Assembly (NCBI RefSeq): GCF_003286085.1 | Contig: NW_020825298.1 | Span: 434,001-498,000, forward strand | Length of the DNA stretch: 64,000 nucleotides | Reading direction: 5' to 3' | Origin: Drosophila persimilis | Taxonomy: Eukaryota > Arthropoda > Insecta > Diptera > Drosophilidae | Shown: positions 10,401-24,770 of the stretch, one piece after another | Position numbering within the stretch: the first letter of the stretch is position 1 | How the letters are laid out: each line of letters opens with the position of its first letter | Position numbers and translations under genes: made by a program | Notes under the pieces: model-generated | Databases searched by the model: none | Told to the model about the DNA's origin: nothing | Seen by the model: the letters and a program-made list of their open reading frames with translations, nothing else

Positions 10401-12600
10401 CGTGTAATTTAATATGCATAAATCGATACTTTTGCTTGGGGTCCGCATCCACATCCACGTTCACATCTACGTCCACGTCCTCCCATTCCCATCCTCTCCA
10501 GATATGTGAATGGGATTGGCTGTGTAGGCTCCTCTCCTTCTGTTGTTTGTGTTCTATTTTGAGCGCAAAATTGTTATTTGTTTTTACGTATTTTCCGCTC
10601 TCTTTACGGCCAGGAGGGAGGGACTGGTGACTGAGGACTGGGAAGTAAGGAGGAGTTGCGCTTTGCATATCTACAGTTTATGGCTTTCATACAGTTAACA
10701 TTTTCCCACAGATAAGCACTTCTGGCACCGCCATGTGCTGTGTCTCTGTCTCTGTGTGTCCTCCTGCCCTCCTCCTGCTGCTGTCGGTTATGGGTGTCGC
10801 TCTCTTCCGTTCTGTTCTTGTATCGCAAATAATTTGAAAAGTAATTTTATTCAATTTCAATTGTGCCCGTGGTGGGGGGGGGAGTCATTGTGAATGTGGA
10901 TGTGAATGGGCGGAAGTGAGTGGTCTCGATTTCATATGCCTCCGATACGAGTATGAGCGGAAGCTGGGAGAAGTAGACAGATATACGGATATGCCGAAAC
11001 ACGGAGGGATGGACGGACACGCAATCGGTTAGGCGACATATTGATTTCCTTGATAAATCGCAAATACTTAATAAAAATACACTCAAGTGATGGGTCTCAT
11101 CTCCCCATCCGGAAGCAGTAGCTCTAAGGGGACGAAAAATATCATCTGAACGGCCCGAAATATTTCCTATGTTTAGGGGAAACTCTTAAGGACTCCCATC
11201 TAATCACGTTGCAGAAGTTACTTTAAGCATTGAGTCCTTCCCGCGGCCTGCGGGTAGCATGCAACGAAAGTCAACTGTGCGATGCAGTCTTCTGGGACTA
11301 AGAGTTCCACGCCCCTATCCTTCTCACCAGCGTCTATTTGCATGGCGCACAATAACGTTTCTATAACTATTCGAGAGTAAACAAAGGACTCGACTACACA
11401 ATCCAGCGTGCCTGCGTGGAGGAGTCCTCCGTGCTCTGTCCTCCTCCTTCCTGCCCGCATCATCGACAGCCGCAACTATTTTTCTTCCAGCTGAACTTTC
11501 GCCTCCCCAGTCGTCGTTGTCGCTTCATCTTAACAGTCAGTGTGCTATGCGATTAACCAGACATCAATGGCTAAGGCCAAAACCGTAGCCAACTCAACTA
11601 GTAGCTGTGGCCTCCCCGTGCCGGATGCCGCATGGCCCATCCCCAATCCCTTTCCATTGCTGTAACCGTTGCCGATGCTGTTCCCTGGTGCTGCATCTCG
11701 GCGAACCACAAAGTTGGAAATTAGTTTGTTTTTCTGTCAAGGTGCCAGTGGAGCTACTTGGATTTTTGGCTTTGTTGGCTTACATTGCCAGTGGGCCCCG
11801 TCTCGTCCCTGCCCGTCCCAGCCCGGACAGACATGAACCGCAGAGGAGTTCTCCTGCCTCAATGCTGAGGTCTGAGCTTTAACTTCAGTGCTCCCGATAT
11901 CTGATATATGGCTGAAAGTCCATAGAGATAGAAGGGCATTGATGAGGTATTAATCCTGGGATCCAGCATGTAGGATGTACAATGTGGCGCGATGTGGAAT
12001 AGAGTTTTCCCACAAGAAATTGCGCTAGATTGGTCGAAAAATTTGCATAGGAAGTATTCAAAGACGTTTCTTTATTTGCTTTTCCCCAATTCAAATCGAT
12101 TCGATTTGTGGACTTTCCGCCTGAACCTGCTGAGCATTGAATTCCATGCCAATAGTATGCCAGCTCGTATGCAAATTGAGTTTGTGCAATTGTCCTCAAT
12201 TGGATGCGTTTAAGTTGTCAAAGCTTCACTCACAATGGAGATAGGATGGGATAGGATATGGGGCTGTGGTTGGGGTCAAGGGTGCGAGAGCGATAAAAGG
12301 CATAACACAAATCAAATATTCTCGATTGTCTATCCATCCGGCTTGTTGCTCCCCCCATATCCACTCTCTCTCCTCTCTTGTCACTCTTCTTCCGTTCGGA
12401 TCGAGTTCGGGCACTTTGCACAATTTCGAGTCATTAAAAATGCAAACGGCTTATTGGCCAGACAGACTGAGGGGACTAAAGTCCTTCCTTCCCACCAAGT
12501 CACTTCTGTACCCCTTCCGTAGCCCAGGTTGGGCGTGTCCCAGCCATTTTACTCCCCCTCAGGGGAGGACCAATCATTTGGACGGTTGCAGCTAAAGTAA

Positions 12601-12690
12601 TGTGTTGGTGTGTTGGAGTGCGTGTGTGGTGGTGTGTGTTGGTGTGTGTGTTGGTGTGTTGTTGTTGGTGTGTATTTGTTGGTGTGTGTG
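12601..12690 (+). repeat. TGTGTTGG-type compound microsatellite
   Basis: About 90 bp made almost only of G and T, alternating GTGTGT runs with TTGG and TTGTTG interruptions. It produces spurious Cys/Val and His/Thr open frames on the two strands. Confidence 0.9.
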
Positions 12691-15600
12691 CTGTTCTGTC
12701 CAAAGTTTGAGCAACTTTGCTGTTTTTCAAAAATATTGACACGCAAAGTTTGTGCAATCACCAAACAAATTACTTCATCAATTTTACAAAACAACAGAAA
12801 TTTAAGATCTTTTAAAACTTTTCTGCCAACCAAGCAACGTCCCAAGAACACGGAAGAAGTGGCTGTGCCGCCGCCTCTCTCGTTGTACGTATTTTACAAG
12901 TAGATACTTTCCCGTGCTGCAGGCGTCCACTGGCTGTCCTCCTCCGGCATCCGGGCACACGCACACTCAGAGTCCGGACTCTGGTCTCCGGAGTTCTGTA
13001 GAGTTCTGGATGATGGTGGGATGATGGAAGCGAGGCGAGGGCAAGAGGCTGAGGTTAAGGCACAACAAAAGCCAGAAACAGAAAAGTTTGCAACAAATTG
13101 CTTATGCTCCCCAACATACAGAAATACATGGAAAGCAGTCAGTGGCCAGGGAAAGCCTTGCTGGAACTTGTTAATTTTGACCAGCTGTCCCAGCAGTAAA
13201 CTGCCTCCACCCGACTCCCCAGTCCCCAGTCCCCAGTCCACAGGATCTGCTCTTGGACGAGGACCAGGCATCCAGTCTGTTCACAGCAAATCAACCCCCT
13301 CCCCACTCCCCAATCGCTTCGGATGGAGGATAAGATTTTGTTAGTAAAAATGCTACTTGAGCATAAATGAAATCCAAAAGATAGACGCTACATGGATACA
13401 TGGATACACGGATACAAGGGTGAATTCTCGAGATAGAGGCTCTCTTGGGGTAGGACTACTGCTTAACCGGATCGCTTTGAGCTGCGCTGCACTTACTGGG
13501 TTGTGTGTCTGGGACTCTGCACTTGCCCCAGTTCTTCAGCTACTCCTCGAGCATTAAAAGAGCATTTCAAATTTACGTTCCGCTCCGTTGGTGACGTCTT
13601 GGTCATAGAAAAGTTAGGCTCGAATCCGAAATAAAATAACGCTTAGGCGAAAGGGGAATGGAAGCAGCATTTCCTTTCCCTTCCCTCCGTCTGCCCGTAA
13701 AAAGTTCATTTGATGCTTTGTTTCGGGTTACCCCGGATGTCGTTCGGCCTTAGACAGTTTTGACAGTAACTTGTAACATGCTTTGCATATTGAATCGAGC
13801 TCCGTGCATGCGATATCCACAGACGTTCCTTCTTCTACCGCTCCCCATTGGGTTCTGTTGCGGGATGTTCGGAACAGAGACATTTTACAGAATTCGATTT
13901 TGACAAGTTGACTTCACTTATTTGCAAATTACTTGTGTACAGCCTTCAGCCAACACAAGACACCCACCGCACACCCACCAGACGCACTTTCCTTGGAAGA
14001 CCGCACGACGGTCTTATATGTTTATCGGAATGTCCTGTCGTTAATTGCGTGCTACTTTGCCCCGATTCTCATCCGCCACCGCCACACCGCCTCCATATCG
14101 CTGCTTTCGATATGTTGTGCACGTGCTCATTGCCCTGTCCCTGGACACTGGACATTGGACACACTGTCAACTGGCGAGTCGATGTCCGTGACAAGTGGCT
14201 CATTGATTTTTAGCACTTTGTGCCGAACTCTGACACTTACGGACAGCTGGACAGGACACGACTCGACAGGGCTGGAGTGGAGTGGAGTGGAATGGTATGG
14301 CGAAGAGGGCAGACGGTCAGACAGACGGGCAATTGACGGTCAAGCGAACGGGTAATACGTGTCGTCCATGTCGCTGCTTACGGCCGTGCATTATGAATTA
14401 TTCATGCAATTATGCGCGATGTCCACCAATTTTCATATGCCGATGCTACGCTTCGCAGGGAGCTCGTGGCACGTTGGGAGCTGTGGCTGTGGCCCACCCG
14501 TTGAGGTGGTCCCGTCGCCTTGCATGTGGAGACGAAGACCCTAGAGAGGGCCATGGCATGCATCATCAGCCGAGGGCATCAAAGCACTGAAGAGTGTCGT
14601 TCTCGATGCCCGATGCCCGCAAAGTTTAGCAATTTCATGCATTTCTGAATAATGTCCACAGTTGAAAGGCAAACATTTGCCCAAAGTTTCGTACTAGACG
14701 AGCTCTGCACCGCAAGCTGCTCGGTTTCCTGCATTGTTTTACTCGTAGTTTTGCATATGCCCGGGGCTTCGGGCAGCTGTAGCTTCAGCTGCGCCCTCGT
14801 GTGAGTCTGCGTTGTGAAGTGCCTGGCAGGTGGTGTGGCAGGTTGGGGCAACTAATTAGTTGAGTCTCAGTAGGCAGCCAGAGCAGCCCATGATCCAGGC
14901 TGAAGTTGGTGGCCCCCATCTTATGCCCTTGCCTTGCCTGCATCCAACGCATTCTTCAAGCGCAGCAGCAGCAGAAGTGCACAACATGGCATGTAGTCGT
15001 ATGCATGGATAAGGAGAAGCTTCTGCACAATGGCACAAATTAAGTTATCAGTGGCTACACACACAGCTACAGCCGGGTGGTGAAGTGTCCTCTGTTCAGT
15101 TAGGATGTCAGGCACGCATAATTCCATCGCATACATTTGAGCGCTAAGTGCCGGGAGAACAAACTAATCCATGGCTCGTTCAAATGTTGGCTGCAACTTC
15201 GGCTTAATCGCATTTGACTTTAAAGTTATGCAACATTACAGCAAAAACACTGAGCTGCACACAGAGCAGAGTAGCAGAACAGCATAACAGCATAACAGCA
15301 GAGCAGATCTCTTCCTCTTCCCACCATCAGCCGCGGTAGCTATCTCTCGCGCTCTTACTCCTCGCTAATAGTTTCAATTAGGAAAGTTAATGAGTGCGGC
15401 TATGTCGAGCGTAAAGGACAAAGTTTCCAGCACTCCAGCACCACTGCAGCCAGCAAGGGCATGGGGGCGCGAGGTTCGATCTAACTAGGCGTGAATTTTT
15501 ACACAATAAATATTGGAAGAGATTGAGGAGAAGGCAGTAGAGGTAAATTTGCAAGGAATTGTTGGACATCCGGCTTTTCAACTGGCGACTGCACCCGCGG

Positions 15601-18600
15601 CACTTGCCATGTTTAATGACTGGGATGTCAACGAGGCCCATTCGCATCCCGAGCCCAGAAACACACACACATGGCTGAAAAAGTTCATTTAAATACGAGA
15701 CGTTAATTGCTGTTGAACATTTATCTTAATTAAGTCGGATCGCAGTGCGACTCAGCTCCTATTTAAGCAGCAGTCTGTGGCAACAGATTGGTGGGGTAGC
15801 AGCAGGCAGCTGGGGGGACAGGTCTCTCGTGTCACCTTCATGCTCGAGGTGGCTTGGGGGGGATGTAGGACGAACTGCCTCGAAGACAATTTCTCATATT
15901 AAATCGTTGTCGCCAGAGGCTAAGCACGACAGTCCGGCTCATCTTTACCTTCTTGCCCAGGATCCTCTCACACACTCTCTACGTGCTCAATCTACTCTTC
16001 CTAGGCGGCAATGCCTGGGCACTGCCAATGGCAAATAAAACAAATATAAATCATTCGTTTTCACAGTGGCCGCAGATCCAGAATCGGATCCAGAAACAAC
16101 CGAACGGAGAATGGAGAGTGCGGAGATGTTGGTGGCAGTAAAAACTTGTCAAATTTCCTGCAACTTTTTGTGCTGATGTTGTTGTTTGTGGCGGCGGGCA
16201 CACAAAAAAATTATAAAACTAAATTACAGCAATGCCACTTTGTTGCCACGAGCGGCACACGGGGCGGCAGCGGCAGGAGAGCGAAGAGCGGGAAAAAAGA
16301 ACTTTTCAATTACCACGCAACGGCAATTTCCGGTCGTAGTCCTGACGGCGCTTCGCCGCCAACCAGCGAGTGCTCCCCCGCTTCTGCTGCTGCGCCTGCT
16401 CCTGCTCCGCCGCTGAACTTAACAGGTGGACGACAGTTTGGATAAACGAGCTCGTAAAAAACGCATTTAATGTGTTTTTGATGACATGTCAAGTTTGGCT
16501 TCTCTTAGTACTGCTCGTGCTTCCGCTCCTGCTCTGGCTGGCAGCCTAACGGCGTGGGTGGGTGCCAGGAAGGGACATCCATTTTTTTAGAGCTCAAATT
16601 TGCTCTGTTCTGTTCTGTTCTGTTTTGTCCTTCACCTTTCGTTGCATACTCCTACCATACTGAAGCATATTTGCGGCCGTATTGTGTTGGCCACTGCAAA
16701 TAACTTCCTTACTGCGTTAACAATGCTTGTTTGTTTGAGCGTACACACACCCACATTCACTAGGACACTCGCATACCCACACACACTCACACATGCACAC
16801 ACACATCAAGAGCGGAAGTGCGTGCATAACATGGCATAGCACTTAGGAGAGTGTAAGAGTGTAAGAGTAGTTTTCCATTCTTGGCGCGACGGTACGAGTG
16901 GCAGGATGAGGGGTAGCAGTAGCAGTGGCAGTTGGGGGAAATCATCTCGAGTTGGCGAAAATGTGAAAAATTCAAACCTCGAAGGGTCCTTTAAGTGCAG
17001 ATTGTGCACGTGAGCTGAAATTTTAATGAGCAGGCCACGTATCGCTCTTGGGCTCTGGCTATGGCTATGGCTGTAGCCTCTGATAGAGGCATATCTACAG
17101 CTAGAATGCGGACACGGACACATCTCCATGTCTTTATGTGGGGAGGGGGGTTGTAAATAGTTATGTGGCCGTCTGGTGGTGGTGAATGCGTTCGTTAGAA
17201 TGCTAAATAGAATGGGTGACAGTTTTTTGCACACTTTACCTTTCGCACAAACATACGTACCCACATATTTACGTATGTGTGTGTGCCTGTACGTCCGCAT
17301 ATGTATGAATGCACACGAACACGGCCTGATGACACTTTGTTAAGTATACGCAACGTGAGCCTCGCCTCAGCGACGGTAAGTGATTTTTAACTTATGCCAC
17401 ACCGTGTGGAAGGCATAAGTGTTGTTGTGGCTAGATATCAACTTACTCGTTACCCCTTCCTGCCACGGTTACTTCGACTCCCACTCCCATTGCCATTCCC
17501 ACTGCTACTCAGACTTATCCCAAAAAGTTTCATTGTCCCTACGATAGAGGAAATTTATTCTGAAAATCAAACGATGGAAAAAGAGAAAGAGGTAGGGAAA
17601 AGGATAGACGAAAAACCGAGCAAGCACAAGAACAAGGTCGATTAGAATCGGGAAAGATGAAAGTTTTGCTTTGCCTTTACGCTCAATAATAATGCCCACC
17701 TAATGCCTGGGCCAGGCGACAGACGACAAACGAAAAAGTCCAAGACGAAGGCGAATGCGAGGGTGGCTTTCGGGTGCGGAGCGGTGCGGTGCGGGTTGGT
17801 CGAGTGGCTGCCAAAAAACTGAAGGAAAGTTTCTTCAACCGGAAATTAATTGTCCTGACCGCAATTTCCAATGTCCTTAAAGACCAGTCAGCGTCAGCAA
17901 ACTTCAAAGCAGAACAAAGCAGCCAAGGAGCAGAGCCTCAACTAAAACAAAAGGCACCCAAGAAAAATGGCAGAAGAACAAGCAAAAGTACAAGAGTAAT
18001 ATGTTTGAGTTCTTAAAGCGAAAGTCGAGGGAGCAGCCCCAAAAATTTCGACAAGCACGAGCAGATAAGCTCCCATTGCTCCCTTCTGTGCTCTCGCTCT
18101 TTCTCCCCCTCCCCCTCTCCGGGAGCCATCTCTCTTTCGTTTCGGCCAAGACGATGTCGTCGGGGACAACAAAATGTGCTGCTAAGCATATTAACTCAAA
18201 AATGCACAAAAGCAAAACATAAAGTGGCCAAGACGTCCAGAGCTCGTCCAGACAGCGACCAAGGTAGCGGCAGAGGCAGAAGTAGAGGCAGAGCTACAAG
18301 ATAAGATTGGGAGCGACTGAAACATGTAAATGACTGCACAGGACAGGAAAGGATGGGATAGAGCAGGAGAGAAATGGCTTGTCGCTGTCACGCGGCAGGA
18401 CTAGGGACAACGGAAAACGAGGCTAACGCAGCACCAAAGAAAGGTAGAGATGGCGGTAGAGGTAGTAGAGTCAAGGAGACTGCAGCAGAGTGTAACGACC
18501 AGGGCAGGCCAGGCCAGACCAGAACGGTGCTTTCTCTGCTCTGCTGTGCTGTGCTGGCATTTACACAGCCGAGTAATAAAACCCAAAAGCTATGCAAACA

Positions 18601-19139
18601 TTATTATGCGCTGCCCGACAGCCGTCTTCCCGCTGGGAGTCATGAAGGGGATTTCTTCATGAAGAGTTTATGAGAGGGGATGGCGGTGAAGTTGACCAGA
18701 GAACCGGCTGGGGCATCTGCACCTTGCTGCTGCTGGTTCTGCTGCTGCTGAATACTTGCAGGACTTTGCCGGGTGACTTGGAATTCTTTCTACTTTCACA
18801 GGCTCCCTCCTTCTTTGACTGCCTCCGAGGCCTAAGCTGCTTATAGATATACACGGCTTATGAGATGGGGAGTTCTGGCTGCCTTGAAGAGTCCCAGTCT
18901 CGCTGTAAGCAGATTACTTGCGAGTCAGTCTCCTCCTCCTCTACTCAACATTCAACTATCCAACGATTGATCATCTAATGTCACTATCGTCTGCATACGC
19001 TAATGATTAGGAAACGCATCGCATCGCAACGCTCTTAGCCCTGAACCAGGATTACACGGTGTATGCCGATACGTGTTCTTTTCGCTCTTGTTTTTTGTTT
19101 AAACACTCCAGTACCTCATTTTCCACTCGAATGTTCCGA

Positions 19140-19168
19140 GTGTGTGTGTGTATGTGTGTGTGTGTGGA
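19140..19168 (+). repeat. GT microsatellite
   Basis: An interrupted (GT)n run, broken by a single TATG. Confidence 0.85.
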
Positions 19169-22100
19169 AAGAAGGAATTTCCCCCTCACTGCCCCATCTT
19201 CCCCTGCCCTTCTTCCTTCCTTCCCCATCTCTTCTATTCGGTTCGGTTCTTCTTTCGTCTGGTTTGGTTGCAATCATGCAATTTTAACTTCAATTGAATT
19301 GAAACAATATTTTTCTTTTCCGTTTCCGCACTGCCGCTTGTGCTATTTTCCTGTACGCTATCCCCGTTCCCTCTGCCTCCTAGCCCCCGTCTCTTTCCTC
19401 TTGGTGATGCTCCGAAATATATCTATTTTTCGTTGGCTGCTGTCAGCGGTGCCAGCGCCAGTGCCAGTGCCAGTCGGCGGAGGCTGCCATGCCAGAGGGA
19501 AGGCGAGTGTTTATATCGCGTGCCTTTTGCTTCAGTCCGGCCCTTGCACAGCGGTCGGTGTCTTTTACCTTTCAACGGTAAAGTGGCACACACATACATA
19601 CACACAGCATAGAATCAGGCGGAATGCAGAAGCCAGTGCAGAGCGAAGCGAAGCGAGGCAGACCACAAACAAGGCAAAGATACGAGCAACGAAAAGGAAA
19701 ATGTATAAAATGTGAAAATAAAGCGGGTTTACTGTATTTCCCATGGCTTTCGCAGGCTTTCTCCGTTCTGTTCTTTTGCTCCACACAAAAGTCTACTCCG
19801 TTCTCGGTTTGCTTTTCCTTTACTGAAGCCAACAGCCAACAGCCAGGAGAAGCCAGAAGACTAGACAGGACGCCATATTCCCCTTCTCAGCCCAGTGAAG
19901 ATGTACACATTGAAATAAGGAGGAGTCCAATTGCAGCAATTCAATAAGGACAACCCTGCCGACCAGCACGAGTGCCTCCTGACCGCCTCCTCGTCCGCCC
20001 CCTCGGCTCCATCACTAGTCAAGGGCTGGCCCTCCAGACTCCAGACTCCAGAGCGGCCTGCTCGTGGAAACAAATAAAGAATTTGTGATTTGGAAAATTA
20101 AATTTTTCGCTGAAAGAACACTGATGTCCTGTAATAAAATTAGGTATTTTGAATTCGGCGACGAGTCCTCCTCCTTAGCGAACTTTTTTTGGATGGATGG
20201 CTGGTAGGAATTTCCTCCACTGATTTCTTCTGTTCGCAGGAACAATGGCGCGTCACTTGGCTGTTGACAGTTGCCTGGACGCAGTGGGGCATTGAATGAG
20301 GCGCTCGTAGTTGTCTATGGAGCTGGGGGAATAATCAATCTGCTAATCAAGACTGGAGGGCATTTGAGACTGAAACTGAACTCGCGGAACATGGTGGGGT
20401 TCCATGCTCTACATCCAGCTAATGGCAACTCTTATCCTTCTATCCGCCTGCGTTATCAACGTCCGCGGCAAACAACAAAATTAGTCAGCAAAACATGGGG
20501 CCAGGCCGGTCCTGTGCAATTAGCATCATGAGCAGTATTCAATTTTGATGACCGAATTGCCATAAGCCGGTCAGTGACACACCGGGACACACCCAGACTG
20601 TGGACAGTGGGCCATTGCAATGTACTCGACTGGGGCGATAATCACGGAACACTGCACCGCACGCTGATGCCAATCAAAATTCAAAATTTCGACAGCATTG
20701 GCAAACTGTGAAACGATGCCCCCCCATCCCATCCCATCCCCCCATTCGACCGCTTACCCAAGGGGCAAATGCCGTTGCAGTCGCACGTGCAAGCGTGCAA
20801 CGGAGCGTGGCTACCTCGATAAGTACAGGACACAGGACACAATGGCGGCCTGTCGGCCGCGGGTCAGTTCATCACGCTGACCACTGTTCTCTGTTCGATT
20901 TCCAGTGTCCACTTCCACTGTCCAGTGTCCAGTGTCAAATTGGAGAACAGTCGGAACTGTTCGGAACAGCAGAGGAGGTTGCAAGCATGATGCCCATTAA
21001 GCAGATAACATGCCGGTGGTGCACATGCTCTTATGAGTACGGGTTAAAGTGCAGTCTCGTTTTGGTGACTTGAAAAACGTGAAAGAATCAACGCATCCGG
21101 CATTTCGGTTGCATTCGCATACACTCGTACTCGTACTCGTATGGGACACGACGATAGAAGCGGGAGCAGGGGGTAGGAGGCAGGAGGTAGGGTGCAGGGT
21201 GCAGGGTACGGGGGCCCCGACTTGCATAAAACTCCATTAGAGCCATAAAAGTTAAAAGCATTTTGCTTTCTCTGCGCCTCGACAACGCCATTGCCGGCTG
21301 CCAACTGCAGACTGCCGCCAGTCGACTGCCAAGCGCCTGGAGCGTTCGATTGTTGCTGCTCAGTGATTGGAAATGGGACTCGACGACGACAGAGGAGGAA
21401 GACGCGGCAGCGTCAGGACCAAGAGGAGCAGGAACAGGCTCAGGGTAATGGCATGAGGACGAGTAGGAAATACAATAAAAATAAAACGAATAAGCGAAAA
21501 GAAAACGTTCCGAGGAGTATGGGGACAGAAGACGACGTCGACGCATTAACCCAACACCGTGAGTGCCAGTGGCAACAATAACAGTCCCTCCCGGAGCGGG
21601 GCATGTGCATGTGTGCCGCACCTTCGCCGTGCAGATGGAGAGGGAGAATAAGCCCAAAGGATGAGGTGGACGTTCTGCGTATGCTGCTGAGAAGGAAATT
21701 GCCTCTGGCATCGGCATCGACATCAGCTGCATCGTCGAACTGCCGTCCACGGGGCATAATGTCGGGGGAGGTCACCGCCACCTTATACCATATGGGAGCG
21801 GTGTGCAACGCGAGCAGCCATCGGAGCAGAGGATCAAAGCGGTACCGAAAGAATGAACGGGACACTTAATGTGGCCCCGTGCCGTAATTAGCAAAGCTCC
21901 TGGCCGAACCAAATGTGAACTTTTAATGAAACGAAGCGAACAAAAAGGAGCAGTGTGACCAGCAGTGTCTCGGTGTGTCGGCTTACTCATGTATCGATTG
22001 AGAAGCTTCACGATGATGGCGTAGGCGACTCGCAACCAAAAAAACAACGGACGGACGGGGCAGCACGTGATGCCCCCATCTAGTCGGATGGCTGTCTGGG

Positions 22101-24740
22101 GTTCGTAGCTGCGTAGAGCTCTTAATCCAACCCACATAATAAACGAATCCGACACGTCCCTGCATTTGCTGGTTGCTGCCAGTGTTGGCAGTCCTGCCAT
22201 CGTGGAGAGGGAGTCAGGTGCAGGGGCGTGGTCGGTGGCATTGGGTTCGCAAAATAATTAAAGGCGACAGCCAAAGGAAAATCATTATTTTTTCGATACA
22301 AGCCATCCGCATGCGGCATGCCCGTATCCATATGTGACTCTTCTCGGAGGGAGTCCTGACCCGTGCGCGTGCATCGGAATACAATACAGATGAAGTGGGT
22401 GGGGGGAAATCGGGATACGGAATGGACATCCGAATGGGGATGGGGAAATGGGATTGGAAACGTTTTATTATCTGCATGTGTGTAGGGCAGTGCCAGCCCT
22501 CGGAGCTGAGGTGTTCACCTCGCTTGCTGCGTTACCTTTTGACCCGACCAAAACAATTCCAAGCAGCTACCAGCCCATCCATCAATAACCACATCACGTT
22601 TTTGTTATAAATTTGTTTTATATATTTTTCCATGGCAAAGAACCTCTGTCCCGCCTCTCTGACCTGTCTCCCGTTTCTGCTGCTCCTCCTGTTTAATGCC
22701 GAGCGCCGAGCACTTTATGTGCAAATTTATATAGCAATTCGTGCGTTGGCGTATGTGTGTTGTATGTGTGTGTGGCAGGACTCGTATGGAGGTGTAAATC
22801 CGGTCATAGCCGATGAAGAGCGCTAAAATATATGTCTGTGTGTGGGATTTTAATCAAAGTTCTTGATGCATCAAGTCCATGTCGTGATGCCTACAAATTA
22901 ACTTTAGCAAGCGCGACTTTTTAAAGTCAGGCCGAAAGAAAGTTTAAAAAAAGAAATTAGTCTCCTACAGTGCGCCGGGCCCGTTCATTGTGCAAATGAG
23001 ACTCATCTACAGGTTGGAAGGGAGGCGGGAGCGATAGCGAACCCCCCTGGTAGTACAAAGCATGCACTCAAACTACAATTATGTATACTTGAAGTAAACT
23101 TCTGATGAAACTGTAGCAACATTCACAACAGGAGTGGAAAAGCTGTGCTCATTCTCCATTTTCCATGCCCATACTCTTTTCATGAATAGAATTCCTGGCG
23201 GAGGAGAACGGAGTAAACTTTAAGGAGGACTGTAGTGGAGTGGAAAGGAGTGGAGTACCTTAAAGCATGCACACTCATTTGGGTAATGACATTTTTATTC
23301 ACATTCACTGAAAAGTGGGCTCGCATCGCATTTTCCATTAGAAAATCTAGCCAGAAAGAAAGAAAACATTTCCTGTTTACATTCTCAAAATTGCAAAGTT
23401 GCAATTTATGGCGCGATTTGTTTATTTTCATCTTTTTTTTCTTTGTTTTTCCTTCATACACGCCGGCCACAGATGCATTTGTATCTGAATCTGTGTAGCA
23501 TGAGTGTGTGTGTGGGCCTTGTGTGTGCGGCTGCTGGCGCTCTTTTTGTTGCTTTTGTAGCTGAGGGGGCGGGGCGTTGTGTTGGTTCCTGCCCCACTCT
23601 GTGTATGCTACATATTTTACAGCTTTGTGCGCTTGAAACGTGCCTGCTGGACATTAGTCGCCATTCGCATTGAGCTCCGGCCACTTGTCGAACGATGGTC
23701 CTGCTGCTGCTGCTGGTGTTCGGATATGGGGCAGACTACGGGGAGACTACGGACTACAGTCAACGGGAGGGCCAACACATTGAGCAGAAGAATGCAATAA
23801 TACATGGAACGCAGAACGGAAAACAGAATGGGAGAGAGTGTGCTCCTTCTAGAGGAGAAAAATAGAGACAGCAGCATAGCAAGGAAAAATGCTACCCACG
23901 ACGGGACCTCGGGTGTCGACTACAAGATACCCCCACCTAGAAAACAGGAGAGAGACTTACTCTAGGCGCTGTTATCCGTTGATCCGTGTGGTTGTACAGG
24001 GTGTGCTACTGGGAGGGAGCAGTCGTACATACACACATAAACAATATCTATCTGGCTGGACTGGGCTGGGCTGTAGCTGTAGGAGCTGTTGGCCTTCGCA
24101 GGAGGTGTGATTGATTGGCACCCACTCGTCGTGTGTCTGCCTAGCACTTCTGCTCCTTGTTACGTATACGCCCCGTGGTGTCCGTCATCACTCATTATCC
24201 CACGGGCCGGGCATATGCATCCCCGTTGCAGGCAGGCAGCCAGGCAGGCTCCCACTCGGCACTCAACACTCCTCCATATTCCCGCTGCCTTCCTGCCTTG
24301 GTCCTGCTCCTGCTACTGCGGCCATTTTCTACACTCTTAGATAACTTTTTCATGCTGCGCTCTGGAGAGAGCCCTGCCCGGCACGTCTTTTTGTTCTGAA
24401 TACAAAAACGCGCACAATGTGCAAAAGTGTAATGAATTTTTCCGCTGTTGGTGCACATAAAAGAAATGGACAACAACAGGCATGGCGATGGTGGAAGGGG
24501 GCAGGGCAAGAAAATGAAGGAAAACGAGGCAAAGGGAGAGGGAGAGAGTGAGGATGGGGCATGGACAAAGCGCAGCTGCATAGAAATTTACTTTTTGTTC
24601 TGCACTCACAAAGAGCGGCTAATTAATGTCATTGTTTTTTGACAGCGCAGCGTCCGTTGCATTATTAAAAATGCATTTGGCAGAGGAAACGGCAAAGGCT
24701 ACAGAGAGGAGGTATGGAGCGGAAGCCCAGCCGGATGCCC

Positions 24741-24770
24741 TCCTCTCTCTATTTCTCTCTCTCTCTCTCC
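24741..24770 (+). repeat. CT microsatellite
   Basis: CTCTCTCT run with one ATTT interruption. On the opposite strand it is GAGA sequence, a potential GAGA-factor site. Confidence 0.8.
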